A DNA stretch of 64,000 nt, from the NCBI GenBank assembly GCA_018417955.1, contig JACTVC010000001.1:4836001-4900000 (forward strand). The letters run 5' to 3'. The position numbers and the translations under genes were made by a program. Under the pieces are notes generated by a model. The model had not been told where the DNA came from, ran no database searches, and saw nothing but the letters and a program-made list of their open reading frames with translations. This DNA comes from Laccaria trichodermophora (Eukaryota; Basidiomycota; Agaricomycetes; Agaricales; Hydnangiaceae). Below, piece by piece: positions 32,701 through 44,594 of this stretch (within the stretch, counting starts at the first letter, position 1; every line of letters begins with the position of its first letter).

Positions 32701-35581
32701 CACCCTTCTTTTCTTGCTCCGAACGCTCATTGGTGGTGAAGAACTACGGCATTCTAGTTGCTTTCGGGATCTTCTTCCTCATTTGCCTTGTCTTCTTCAC
32801 GGAAATCAACACCGCCGTAGCTGGTGAAAGCTCCGTGATCCTATTCAAGCGCGGCTCTAAAGCCGAACTGGTGAAAGACGCCGAAGCAGCCGTGACCTCA
32901 AGAGACGACGAAGAAAAGGAGAAGCCTCGCCGGCCAGACAGCCAAGAGGTTATGGAGGCCGACGAGGAGAAAGCCAAGGAAGCGATGATTGACCAGCCAA
33001 AGATGACGAATGTGTTTTCGTGGCAACATCTGCGGTATACAGTAAACGTTGGGGGGGAGCAGCGGGTTTTGCTAGATGGTGTTTCGGGGTATGTTGCTCC
33101 AGGGAAGTTGACGGCTTTGATGGGGGAGTCGGGCGCTGGTAAGGTTAGTGGTACTTCTCTGTTTTTATTGGGTACCCTGTCTTATCGAGGTCTGGCAGAC
33201 TACGCTGTTGAACGTCCTTGCCGAACGCGTCAGCACCGGTGTTATTGGCGGGGACCGTTTCTTCAATGGCCAGGCGTTACCTATTGATTTCCAGGCCCAG
33301 ACTGGTTACGTGCAGCAGATGGACACGCATCTGCCGACGACGACTATCCGGGAGGCGTTGGTCTTTTCTGCGCGGCTTCGCCAACCTCCGTCGGTCTCTG
33401 TTGCAGAGAAAGATGCTTAGTGGGCTCAATCCGCATTCTGTAGCTGTTGATAACTGACTAATTTTGCATTCGTCGTAGTGCTGAGCAATGTTTGAAGATG
33501 TGTGGGCTGGACTCGGTGGCGGATGCTATGGTTGGGTCGCTCGGTGTCGAGCAGAGGAAGCGGACGACTATTGGAGTTGAGCTTGCTGCGAAGGTTTGAT
33601 ATCTCTTGTAAGCTGGGTTGAATGGCGGTCATTGATTAATTTGTAGCCCCAACTTCTCCTCTTTCTGGACGAACCGACTTCGGGACTCGATTCTCAGAGC
33701 GCCTGGGCCATCATGGCTTTCCTCCGTAGTCTCGCTGATAATGGGCAAGCTATCCTGTGCACGTACGTCATTCTTTCGATCTGTATCACTGCAAATCACT
33801 TACCTGCACTTTCGCTTCTAGTATCCATCAGGTACTTCCCCTGGATTCTAACTATTGGCTTTACTGATTTCGTCCAAGCCTTCTGCGGAGCTGTTCCAAG
33901 TATTCGATCGATTGTTGCTCTTAAAGAAAGGCGGTCAAACGGTGTATTTCGGCGACGTGGGCAAGAACGCCACTTCTGTTATCGAATATTTCGAAGCAGG
34001 GGGCTCGCGGGACTGCAGACCCGGCGAGAATCCGTGAGTAAAGAACAAATGATGATAGCGAGCATTTCCTCATCTGTACTTCTAGGGCCGAATTCATGCT
34101 TGATGTCATCGGTGCTGGTGCTACGGCCGTCAGCGACCGCGACTGGCACGACGTTTGGTTGCAATCGAAGGCCTTCACCATTGCTGAAGCCGACATTGAG
34201 AGACTTCATGAAGAAGGACGCAAACATCCGCCAGTGGGTGCAACTCTCAAGTCTGAGTTTGCGGAACCGTGGGCGTATCAAGCCAAAACTCTAGTCCAGA
34301 GGTCGTTCACGTGCTACTGGCGCGACCCAACGTACTTGATGTCGAAGTTGACACTGAACATCATTGGGGGGTTGTTTATTGGATTTACGTTCTTCAAGGC
34401 CAAGGACTCGATCCAAGGCACGCAGAATAAGCTCTTCGTATGTCATTCTTGCCTTGGTACTTTGTGTGGTGACTGAACTAGTTCTTTTTAGTCTATCTTT
34501 ATGGGTACAATCCTGGTTTGGCTTTCCTCCCAGAAGCTATTCTTGTCGGACTGATTTATTCTTTAGAGCGCTCCCTTGGGTGGGCAGCTGCACGTCCCCT
34601 ATATCAAGGTACGTCAATCTTGGGAACGCCGCAGTTTGAGCCAATATAAATTCTTTTTGTAGATGAGGGATATTTATGAGATCCGGGAACGCTCTAGCCG
34701 AATCTATCACTGGTCTGCGTTGGTAACGGCTCAAATCCTAGTCGAACTTCCATGGAACATCCTTGGCTCCTCGTTGTTCTTCCTCTGTTGGTTTTGGACA
34801 GTCGGATTTGAAACCTCACGAGCCGGATTCACGTACTTCTTGTTCGGGGTTCTTTTCCCAGTCTATTATACCACCCTTGCTCTGGCTGTCGCTTCCATGA
34901 GTCCAACGGCAGAGATTGCGGGACTGTTATATTCCTTCGTCTTCTCCTTCGTCCTGATCTTGTAAGTTGGTCCTCGCTGGCTTACCGAGGATAAGCTAAC
35001 TGGTCTGTTATCAGTGATGGTGTCGTGCAACCATTTAGCCAGCTTAACTGGTGGAAATGGATGTACCATGTATCGCCTTTCACGTATCTGATTGAGGCTT
35101 TGGTCGGGCAAGGTACGTTTCTATTTCCGGCTATTTTCCGCGAAGCTTAAAGTCATTATCAGCTTTCGGGCACGAACAAATTAACTGCGCAGAGAAAGAA
35201 CTGGTCACCTTGCAGCCTGTATCAGGTCAAAGCTGTGGGTCTTACCTGGCACGATTTATTTCGCAGAAGGGCGGCTTCGTCACCAATCCAGATGCATTGA
35301 GCGACTGTCGTTTCTGCACTTTCAGGACCACGGATCAATGGCTGGGACCTACCTTCAATATATACTATTCACGTCATTGGAGAGACTTTGGCATTTTCTG
35401 GGCATACATCATCATAAACGTCAGTCCCTTTTTTCGTCGTCCATTGGCCGCGGGTCGCTAATGGACTTCACAGATCTTTTCCGTGTACCTCCTCACATAC
35501 CTGGTCCGTGTTCGTAGCTATAATGGGTCGTCATTCTTCAGGAAGAGAATTGGGATGCTTTTAGGTAAGATGAAGAAATAG
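29799..35581 (+). CDS. PDR-type (ABCG full-size) multidrug ABC transporter
   Basis: Twenty-three exons sum to 4617 bases (1538 residues), with all phases consistent and all splice sites GT-AG. Order is NBD1-TMD1-NBD2-TMD2, the fungal pleiotropic drug resistance layout. NBD1 has the atypical Walker [13 protein letters not shown] (about residues 201-212), signature [10 protein letters not shown], and [17 protein letters not shown] at Walker B. NBD2 has the canonical GESGAGKTT (about 934-942), signature [18 protein letters not shown] and [18 protein letters not shown]. The membrane segments include [20 protein letters not shown] and a PDR-typical C-terminal cysteine loop. The family exports hydrophobic drugs, sterols or plant compounds across the plasma membrane. 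Exon 15 (33822-33831) is only 10 bases; exons 18 and 19 are 24 and 42 bases. The substrate cannot be read from sequence. Confidence 0.93.
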
Positions 35582-36139
35582 AAGTGAGGGATCTTTTTCG
35601 GCCTTTGATTTGGATGTGTATTGTGTATAATTTGTATCTCAACCTATCCACCCTAGCGTGTTTCTTCACTGAAAACCCAAGAGAATGCTATCTTTTCGCC
35701 TCGCCATGAACTGCCCCACATGTGTAAGTACGCCCGCTGACACCCGCTCTATTTCATATGTGTTTGTGCTCGTGAGAATCAAATTGATCTGATCCGCTCC
35801 TTTGTTACATCCTTTATTACACTGGTAACAAAAGAACTGGGTCGCAAACAGTCCCCTTGGCCTTTGTACCCTTGCTGTAGCGTCGGCATGTCAAGCCTCG
35901 TGCCCCCCACCTTGCCAACGTGCCCTTTGACGTCCATTCGAAACCCGGGCAAAGCAAGACCGAGTGGCTAGGTTTTGAGGAGTATAAAGGGAGCCCGAAA
36001 GTATGTCTTTCCTCAGTTCCTCAACTACGACCTGCATTGACTGCACGCTCACGTTCACGCTCACTTATTTATCTACCGTCTTTAACTCCCCCACTCCCTC
36101 TAAATTTATTGCTTTCACGCCACTCACGACTCACTCGAA
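35582..36139. promoter_or_regulatory. Intergenic region with a TATA box for the next gene
   Basis: TATAAAG at 35983-35989 lies about 150 bases before ATG 36140, followed by a pyrimidine-rich leader (CTCCCCCACTCCCTC). No gene is seen between the transporter stop and this promoter. Confidence 0.45.
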
Positions 36140-37000
36140 ATGACGATAGACGTTGATTATACTCAATCTGTCCCCACAACCCCACGCCGGAAAGGCCTGC
36201 AAAGGCGTAATAACATTCCCAACCACCTCTCCTTCGCATCCCTGCCGCGAGACACTGCCCTTCGCGTCGCCGGCAGCTTAGGCGCTCCGTCGTCTGACGC
36301 CGCAAGTGCCACTGGCACGGTCAGCCCTGCCAGTGTACGGTCGAGGACTAAGAGTACTACTACCCCCTCCCCTCGCCATCAGCGCACCCGGACCTTTTCC
36401 CAGTTCTCTCGCAAGAAGTCAAACGCTGGGAGCTTGAACCTGAACTTCCGTTCTTTGAAAAAGCGTCGGAGCACTTCCTCTTTGGCCAACTCCTCAAAGA
36501 CAAAGTCCATCGCCAAACGCGTTCGCAGCTCGACATCACTCATCGTAAACGCTGCCGCATTGTGGTCGTCGGCCACGAAGAGGCTCATGGCTAGGAGCGT
36601 ATCGTCCTCCGTCGCTTTTTCCTCTGCGATTCCACACGGTCAACCTAAAACCTATGTCGACGCCGTCGCGATGCAGGTTGAACCTGAGCTGGATGTTATG
36701 GATGATGAAGCTCCATTGATTGGAGCTATTGATACAGGTGCGGCAGGCCCGGGCAGAGAAGATGTGGAGGAGCTGGACAATCAGGACATCGATCTAGACT
36801 CTCGAGATATGGATACCTGCGATTCCCCAGTTTCGCCGCTGACGCCGTCATTCCTTCACCTCCGTAGGAACCCAGTCGAGGTGACGCAGCACCACAGGCT
36901 CAAGTCGATGCAGAAGTTGGGCGTAGAGTCGTACAAGGATGTCATGGAAAAGTATCCCGTGAGCGCCGAAGAGGAGGCGCTTGCTTTCAAATGTTATTAG
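36140..37000 (+). CDS. Unrecognised basic, Ser/Thr-rich protein (286 residues)
   Basis: A single uninterrupted frame with a good start context (GAAATGACG) behind a TATA box. The first 160 residues are Ser/Thr/Arg/Lys-rich and disordered, with basic clusters such as LKKRRSTSS that could act as nuclear signals. A more acidic part with EPELDVMDDEAPLIGAID follows, then SPVSPLTPSFLHLRR and a conserved-looking C-terminal helix KSMQKLGVESYKDVMEKYP. No enzymatic motif is visible. The tail looks folded while the rest looks regulatory. Function is unknown. Confidence 0.68.
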   Translation: MTIDVDYTQSVPTTPRRKGLQRRNNIPNHLSFASLPRDTALRVAGSLGAPSSDAASATGTVSPASVRSRTKSTTTPSPRHQRTRTFSQFSRKKSNAGSLNLNFRSLKKRRSTSSLANSSKTKSIAKRVRSSTSLIVNAAALWSSATKRLMARSVSSSVAFSSAIPHGQPKTYVDAVAMQVEPELDVMDDEAPLIGAIDTGAAGPGREDVEELDNQDIDLDSRDMDTCDSPVSPLTPSFLHLRRNPVEVTQHHRLKSMQKLGVESYKDVMEKYPVSAEEEALAFKCY

Positions 37001-37688
37001 CACCATCGGTCACTCGTGGGTAGTATCTCATGTAGCTTGCAGTATTGTAGTTACGAGTCCTGGAGTTTACGTAAGGAATCGTTCTTATACAGACCCGTTT
37101 TTTTGTCACACTATTCTTTGAGAGCTATAGACAAACAGTACGAAACAGATGTCAACTCATCTGCAGCCAATTCGCAGTATTCTCTCTTTGCTGATGACTT
37201 TGTCGTTTTCTTCGTGCTGTTGTTGTACTTTTACAGGTATAATATAGTCTTCTGTTAGATGAGTTGTGTTAACCAGATCATGTGAGACTGGACAAGTTCG
37301 AGTGGCTGGTGGTAAAGGAGTTTGGGTCCACTAAGCGCTATGCTGAATGTACGTTACAGAACATGGGAGTCATGGAGATGCGGAGGATGCGGATAGGCAT
37401 TGTCACAGGTTTGGCGGGTCAGGCAGGTCTTACGGGTTCAGCACCGATTAGATATCTCAATTCTGTATTACTTGGTAATCTAACGTACAAGTCCTACTTA
37501 TGAGTGGTGGGGCGTGTAGTTCACCGTCGTCACCGTTCGTGGCTTGTAGCCATCAGTTACTTTGTGTTGTATGGTTGCAACGTCGCCAACGGCAACATAG
37601 TCCCTGCATCTGATGTAAACAAAGGAAATGGAGGAGGAGAGTTACAAGACTTACCTGAAAGACTAGACGTTGACGACGGCATGCGTCG
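37001..37688. other. Stretch without a supported gene
   Basis: Short plus frames (37016-37258, 37282-37503) have no recognised features. I see no RNA genes or repeats. Confidence 0.3.
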
Positions 37689-37910
37689 TCACTGCCTCCC
37701 TGCCTCACCCTGTGCTTCCAGCCGAACCACTTGCTCCCTCATCTCCTCCAGCTTCTTCTCTAAACCGTGTTTCTCCTCCCTCCCTTACACCTCCACACTC
37801 ACGTGTCGCTCTCTAAGCACAGCCAGCTCTGCTGCGAGATGGGCATTGGTTGACTCGAGGGTCTGGTGATACGCCGCTTGCTGGTGTAGTTCCACTCGGA
37901 TGATACACAT
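37689..37910 (-). pseudogene. Coiled-coil gene fragment with an in-frame stop
   Basis: From ATG 37910 the minus strand reads 41 residues (heptad-like TNAHLAAELAVLRERH), then TAA, then continues in the same frame as GLEKKLEEMREQVVRLEAQG to a stop at 37689. The pattern is a coiled coil broken by one stop codon. The family is unrecognised. Confidence 0.4.
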
Positions 37911-39891
37911 GACCTCTGAGTCTGAGGTAACGTATGATGAAGTGGGTTGTTCGTCATGTTGAATCTAGAGTTCCGCCAGGGCCCTCCTCAAGAATGGTAG
38001 CCTGGCGCGTCAGAAGTGGCAATTTGGAACTTTTGTGAGGTGATGGTTTGGGATGTGTTTTGAGACAAGGCTGAGTGCGCGTCTTCGTAAATCGACTAGT
38101 TTTTTACGTATAGCTGTTAGTGAGCTACACATCGACCTCAGCTTAGCATCCGATCGTCTCTATATATGTCAGTCAGTGAGAAAGTTTGGGCCTCAGTAAA
38201 GACTCACCTTGTCCTCATCATGCACCTCGCATTCCCTATCTTTCTCCTCCCTTTCAACTGTCTGAACAACGTCCCACGTTGTCTTCACCACGTCCTGTCG
38301 ACACGAAGCGGGTTGATCAGCTGCTGGGGGCTGATGACGTGACCTTGCCACGTCCATGTCATCGGTGTGTGCCGTGAGGTAGATGAAACCCTGAGGGTGG
38401 TAGGTTGCAGCGCAAAAATGATACGGCTGAGCAGGGTAAGTCGCCGCTGTTGCTGATACGTCGTCCCCTGTTTCTGATACGTGCAGAAGGGATACGTCGA
38501 TCCCCGTGGATGGTGTGTCAGCTGTCGTACGTGAATCCCCTAAGTCGGATACAACAGAGGGACTGATGAAGCTTTCGGACTTGGTTGATCAAGAAAAGTC
38601 ACATGAGAAGAGATGCGGAATGCACATACTAAGGCTGAACATCCACAGAAGCCGCCTCCTCATTCGCACTCGGGCCATTAGTCGTCACCGACGCAGAAAG
38701 TGGTGATTCCATCGCTGCCGGTGAGCCATCTCGGGGTATAGTAGACCTGGAAGCCTGGAAGCTGGAACGCGAGAAAGTTGGACACTGCAAAGCTAAAGAG
38801 GGAAAATGCAGACATACGTAGGTCCCAACAGTGATAAACTGACGAGCTGCATATTATTTTTCCAACTCTGGATTTCCTGGCGTAGATCAGGCTCAGATAA
38901 ACTTGACAGTGGGTGCTTCGCAAAGCGAAGGTAGGGTTCAACGTGCGTGAAGCCATGGCGTGAGGACGGTGCCTCTTGAATTCAGTTGACCTATATTGCT
39001 ACTAAGTCAGTCAGGCTTGATTCTGAGATTCAAACGACACAAGTGTCAGTCGCAGCCCGCCCTGTGAAAACGGCGAAAGGTGAAGAAAGAGGCTGAAGGA
39101 CAAATCTGGGACAAACATCTACAAATTTTGAACTGAAAAGTGGACGTCCACTTTTCAGTTTAAAATTTGCAGATGTTTGGTTGGCTCCTACGTGAGCCCG
39201 ACCTTCATTCCCAAGTTCATTCCTGCTTTGATAACCAAATGACGCAGGACCCGCTACTGGCTTTTGGCTCACATTCCCGGGCATGAAAAGGTCCATTTAC
39301 TGGTACGCTCACCTCACCCTTCTCTGTTCTTATCCATTAGTAACATTGTCCAACAGGCTAAAATACAGGCATTAAATTCCGAATGCGAATGAGGGCTCTC
39401 ATGATGGATCCGGATTAGATCTCGCAAAATTCCTCTGAAAAGCAGAAGTGGTCCTCGTCTATAGCTATATGTGGAATCACGCATGGGCGAAATGTGTGGA
39501 AGTCCTATTGAGGCAGGAAGGGCAAATGGCATTTCTTTCAGAATGAAATCCGTGACAGGCTACGAAGTTAACAGAGTTCCTGGTCATTGCTGAGGTACGT
39601 CTGTTTCGCGTGGTTTTGTTGCGCCGCTATATCGTAGATGCAGTTTCTTTACATAACAAGTTCGGAGGCTACAATCCAAGTTCAACTCGAACGGCATGAT
39701 TAGTTTATGTTTCCTTTCAAAGAACTTACCATTGGTCTGACCTTCTTTTTTTTTGTCTGGACATTTCTATGGTAGTGACAAAAGAATAGTTCAAACGCGA
39801 TCTGTTTATGCTAAACGCGAATCACATCGACACTCACGTAAAGTGTTCGACGTAGGCGAACTTTCTTAATGACACGGAACAACAAGCTCAC
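37911..39891. other. Gene-poor stretch with a long fold-back
   Basis: No supported gene. At 39111-39180 two 35-base arms match as inverted repeats at 32 of 35 positions with no spacer (centre TGGAC/GTCCA), likely a fold-back or MITE remnant. Minus-strand frames at 39532-39314 and 38956-38678 are not recognised. Confidence 0.4.
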
Positions 39892-40025
39892 CAAACGCCT
39901 CCGACATCATCATACCTTTCGACGAGCTCTGTGTGCTCAAACTGGCCCCGCTCTGTGAGATCGCGCAAGGCGACGAGGCCTGTTGGTCCACCTCCGATCA
40001 CCAGAATCCGCTTTGGACATTGGAG
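39892..40025 (-). pseudogene. N-terminal relic of a flavin-containing monooxygenase
   Basis: The minus strand reads KRILVIGGGPTGLVALRDL, then TERGQFEHTELVERYDDVGG, ending at a GTGAGC donor-like site. GxGxxG with a downstream acidic residue and DDVGGVW are the FAD-binding start of FMO-type enzymes. No start codon and no convincing later exon are seen, so this is a fragment. Confidence 0.6.
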
Positions 40026-41844
40026 GGAGATGGGAGGAAAGAGGCATACTTTTATGTGCTTCTACGCTAAGTATCCCTACCAGTACGTCCGTTATCGTTA
40101 TCATTTTCGTGTTCGCATCATTCTGCCAGATGGCGTTGAAAGGATGTAGGATGATGTAATGTTGGTTCGATCGGACTGGTGAGTCTTAGTGTTGGCGCAG
40201 TCACCGTGGTTGACAGCAAGCAAGAACGTTAAGTCACACGTTGGGTCTTTCGAGACGAGGAAGAGGCTGACTAAAACTATGCCTCCTGTGTTTGCAATTC
40301 GCTAGTGCTCTCAGGCTGTTACAACCAGAATCTAACACGAACTCGACTTCATTCAACGACATTCAACACTCAACGATGCACACAATGACATCTCTCAGAT
40401 TCAGGCAACAGTGAGTTCCACTCCCTTCCAGCCAACAAAAGCTATTAAATTTCGTTCTATCTATAGAGAAATCTACCAGCGTGGAAAAAGAAGAACAAAC
40501 AACGAAAACGCGTACGCGAAGACAGAACCTTCAAATCAAATGCCGCATGCGTGAACGTCGCCGGATTCATGAAGAGCGCTGGAGTGTAGGCAACCACAAA
40601 GAGGCGGGCTGTCACATCTAGAACTCGGAGCTGGGATATTGCTGGGATATACATTATGAAAAGTGGGAGAACTTGGTGAGTGCCTACGTCGCATTGGAAT
40701 ATGCATGACGCTGACGAAGTACTCAGCACCTCCTGGTAACTTACACGACTTGAAGCTTGAAGCCTAATACATGGGAGGATATAATAATAAACATCAACGT
40801 ACGGCCTTCGTATTTATTTTGTTTCACTCATGATGATGGTGAACGGACAGTGATTGTGCATGAAAACGGTGGTTTGGCTTTTTAAGCGAAGAATTTCGCA
40901 TGGACAGAACACCCATACTTCATAGGAACGTGTTCGTGTTGGCCTCCATCTCGTCTGGTGAACTGTCCCCTCCTATTTTCTTTTTTGTCCCGATGGTATG
41001 ACCTGTCATATTTAATAGAGGCAGATTACATTCAGTGGAAAATTACGTCGGTTAAGAGGGACACAAATCAATTGGTAAAGGCAGAGGGTGAGGTGAGGAA
41101 TATGCTGGAGGGCTCTAGGAAGCAGAGGTGAAGGTGACGGGGAAGAATAGATAGGGCAGGTTTTTATTGGGTTTGAATTTTATAGCATTGATACGTGCCA
41201 TGTGGGGACCTGGGATGACAATTGCACTAAGTACAAGACAAGGAAAATGTAAGAAGCATAGTACATATGTCCGATTTCATGCAATGCAAGTACTGAGAAG
41301 AAAAGGTACGTGTGAGATAGTTCGATCAAGACATGTTTCGCCATCCACCATAATATGGTCTTCATGGGCAAGTGTGTCATTCCTTTCTAACATAATTCTA
41401 GGTTTGTTTTTTTAGAGATGAAAGACGCCAAAAACTTACTTTTCGCTTAGTGATATTCCAGTAATGGGACCATTCCTCGTTTTGGTTGCGACTCGGCGGT
41501 TGCCTGACATGGTTCGTAATTGGAGCTTTAGTGGCAAACGTGGTGGTGGTTAAAAAAATCAGGACTCGTATTGCCATGCGAAGCAATGGCCCGCAGCCCG
41601 CAAGTCAGATTCATGTAGCCCGTCAGAATTATGTTGTAGCTATCGTACAGAAAATAAATTGGTTGATAAAAAAATGCTTCGTTCAAGCTTCGTACAAGCA
41701 AGGACTATAAGGGTACATTATAAGCACTTCAGTACATCAAAGTCGCATAAAAGCCCCTCCGACTACTATCGTAAAAATCGAGTGAAAATGCGGTTTCGTT
41801 GCCAAAAATAATTGTCATAACAAAAAATGATCGTGAGACAGTAG
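40026..41844. other. Stretch without a supported gene
   Basis: Weak protein-like frames occur at about 40490-40560 (plus) and 40729-40457 (minus, hydrophobic), but neither has family features or clear splicing. The remainder is AT-rich. Confidence 0.3.
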
Positions 41845-43031
41845 TCAAATTGAAGCCTTCTTTCGTTTACTATTGTCGACCAACTTCGCCAAAGCCTTTG
41901 TCTGAATGGACCACACAGGACGACTTAGCTGAATCAATCTATCTGAAAAAGAGAGCGCAAGCTCCTCCTCCGATATCAAGAAATGTAGATCCTCCTCTGT
42001 CATCCACCGACCACGCCCATCCTCACCACCGAATGTCAGGTCGACCCATAACTTCTGGAATGCATGAACAAATGAGGGCAAATCGTGGCCGGCCTTCCCC
42101 AATCCAACCCCAAGAGCGACGGCATAGAAAGAACCTCGATCACAGTGCATCGTTAGGGGTTTGCATGTCTGTAATTCCGTCGATACCTGGTCGAGCATCC
42201 ATAATATCCTGGCGCTGTAAAGGTGGTCGGGTTGCGAGAGTTTCAGGATGAGAGTGCCACCCCGTTTAACACCCTTCAATGCAAGAATAATTTGGGATAT
42301 AGCAAGGCGCCAAGCATCCCAGTTCTCACCATCCTTTTGCCATCTTAATTGATGTGCGTCAAGAATGCACAGGTCAAAGATCTCGGACCCGAAAGAGTCT
42401 GGCAGGGGCTGTAGTTTGTCGGTTTCGAGGATGGGTGTGGGGCCCAGCTGGAAGTACGTCAAATTGGCAGAGACAAGCTCATGCCGCTTGCAAACTTTGC
42501 CCTTCAGAAGGTATGGATGTCCTCCTTTCTCTTCCTCAAGGGAGATCCCTAAACCCCTGGCGCGAAAATTTTTCGTCAACACATATACTGAGAACCCTCC
42601 TGGGCTACAACTTAAAGGCGGGGCCTCTTAGCATTCAAATCATCTGAATAGCAAGCTTACACCATACCCAAGATCCAAGAAACGCAAATTTTTTTTTTTT
42701 AAAGGAATGCAGTTGGTCTGCCCGTCAATCTCTGCCATGATTTTCCTCATTTCCCTGAACCAGAAAGATTCGCGCTGGTGTCCTGGGTTTTGAGCCTGAT
42801 TGCGTTGCTGCTTAAAATGCTTGTCCAGATGCTCGTCATCCCAACCCTACCCAAGGTTCACGTTAGACCAATTCCAGTTACAAAAAAAGAGAGGGAACAC
42901 GCCTGTTGCTTAAGTTTCATCAGGTCCGCCAGCTCCCGGGCGCCTCTTTCGATAAGCTGCAATTGAAGTGGTGATGACTTCATCTGCCTCCGGCCGTCAT
43001 ACGAGCTGCTCGTGGTTGGGCTGTCTGCCAT
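41845..43031 (-). CDS. FtsJ-like SAM-dependent methyltransferase, copy 1
   Basis: Three exons (43031-42903, 42846-42668, 42610-41845) give 357 residues. The SAM motif is FLDLG-CSPGGFSVYVL, split by intron 2, followed by RARGLGISL and the motif-IV region FDLCILDAHQL. IILALKGVKRGGTLILKLS matches the second catalytic lysine of FtsJ/RrmJ 2'-O-ribose methyltransferases. The usual final glutamate (S-x-E-x-Y) is not obvious; SFYAVALGVG stands there. The target RNA is unknown. Intron 1 appears to start GCGTGT (GC-AG), a weak donor. A run of 12 A in the coding strand (at 42702-42691) encodes KKK and would be prone to slippage. It is a tandem paralogue of the gene at 44594-43342. Confidence 0.75.
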
Positions 43032-43341
43032 CGAATTGATACTTAAGTAGCTGGTAGGTGTTGGGTAGGTGGGCTGGTTGCTGTTGAGATGATTTGAGTT
43101 GATAAGGACTCTTTGACGCCCACAGCCATTTTACGCTTCTTCTTCTTCCCACATACGTTAGCGGCTAGCAACCTGGATGACGTACATGGGGCGCTCCGGC
43201 GGTTGTTTGTGCTGAGAGGCAGATTGTCTTTTCTGGCAGCGTAAAACTTGGAAAAGAGTAACACAAGAGAGTTCTGATTCAGTCTTATCATAGGTACAAG
43301 CATGCGTCATAAGGAGAATGGCCCGCGGTGGTGCAGCTGAA
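43032..43341. other. Spacer between the twin methyltransferase genes
   Basis: 310 bases without genes. It should hold the promoter of copy 1. Confidence 0.4.
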
Positions 43342-44594
43342 CTATGTATCGCCACGAGACTAGGCCAGGTCGTTAGCAGATGGTTTGGTATACAAGATCG
43401 TGTCACTCACATTGTTGCAAGTCAAGACGGAACTTGTGCGTCTCCACACTTCGCGGATGGGTTGATTCTTTGAGGCTGAAACCATCTTGCACAAAGTTTG
43501 CGTTTGAATGACCCAGACAGAACGGCTGAGGTCTATCAACCGATCGGCAAATGTATCGATCAAGTCGTCCTGTGAAATTAAGAAGTCGAAGTCAACATCC
43601 TCCAGCCACCTACCCTCCCCCTCTTCCCCACCAAAAGCCAACTCAACCCAAAGGCGCTGGAACTGGTCAATGATAGCAGGCAGCCTGGAAGCCTCAACCC
43701 CAAGGCCAACTCCTACAGCGACGGCGTAAAAGCTGGGACGCTTGGCATGGATCGTCAATGGTTTGCAGGTGCGCAGCTCCTGTGATACTCTGTCGAGGAT
43801 CCACAGTATTCTTGCGGTATCAAGAAGCTCCGGTCGGGAGAGCCTGATAACAATGGTCCCACCACGCTTCACTCCCTTCAAAGCAAGAATGAGTTGCGAT
43901 AGGAACAGACGCTGGCTATCCCATCCATTACGCTTCTGCTCTTGCCATATGGGTACGGCGTCAAGCAAGCAGAGATCAAAAGCCCTATCATCAAACCCTT
44001 CTGGCAGTGGCTGGAGACAGCTGCTCTCAAAGAGCGCCGGTCCCAGTTGATAGTTCGCGATGTTGGCAGGTATGAACTCGTAACGTTGGCGAAGACGCTT
44101 CTCCAAGAGAAAGCATTCACCTCCGCTTTCCGGTCCGAGTGATATACCCAAACCTCTGGCACGCCCATTACGTTCCAGAACATACGAGGAGAACCCTCCT
44201 GGACAACAGCTACGCATACCGATCAGTCTCATATCAAGCAGACAATGGATGACGAACCCAAGGTCTAAGAAATCCAGTTTGCCCCTTGTGGGGATACATA
44301 CGGTTTGTGCATCAATCTCCATCAACTGAAGTTTCATACGGTTGAACCAAGCGAGGGCGCTCGCAGGGTTTATCTTGGGCGGGCCATAGGCGAAATATTT
44401 ATTGAGACTGTTATCTTTCCAGCCCTGTGTTGACAAGGTAGGATTGACGCCAAAACATAGACGAAGTAGTTGCTTACCTCCTTCCTTTGTTCGATGAGGT
44501 CCGCCAATTCTGAGGCCCCCTCTTGAATGAGCAATGCCTGAAAGTCTGGGATGTCTGCCTCAACTTTGTTAGATAGGGATGTACTGGATGTCAT
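43342..44594 (-). CDS. FtsJ-like SAM-dependent methyltransferase, copy 2
   Basis: Four exons (44594-44478, 44424-44258, 44209-43411, 43359-43342) give 366 residues. It aligns to copy 1 along its length and shares the positions of introns 1 and 2. Motif I is FLDLG-CCPGGFSSYVL, motif IV FDLCLLDAVP, and then LILALKGVKRGGTIVIRLS, where the catalytic lysine of FtsJ enzymes is replaced by arginine. Like copy 1 it has SFYAVAVGVG where the family glutamate is expected. It may therefore bind SAM without FtsJ-type catalysis, or use a different residue set. The last exon is just 18 bases (SRGDT and stop), supported by a GTGAGT donor and a CTAAC branch site; without splicing the frame ends at 43360. Confidence 0.77.

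Noticed and set aside
40457..40729. Hydrophobic 90-residue minus-strand frame
   Set aside because: It has a TTG-independent start but no family match, no splice partner and an equally plausible frame on the other strand.
41799..42251. 150-residue plus-strand frame
   Set aside because: It is antisense to exon 3 of methyltransferase copy 1.
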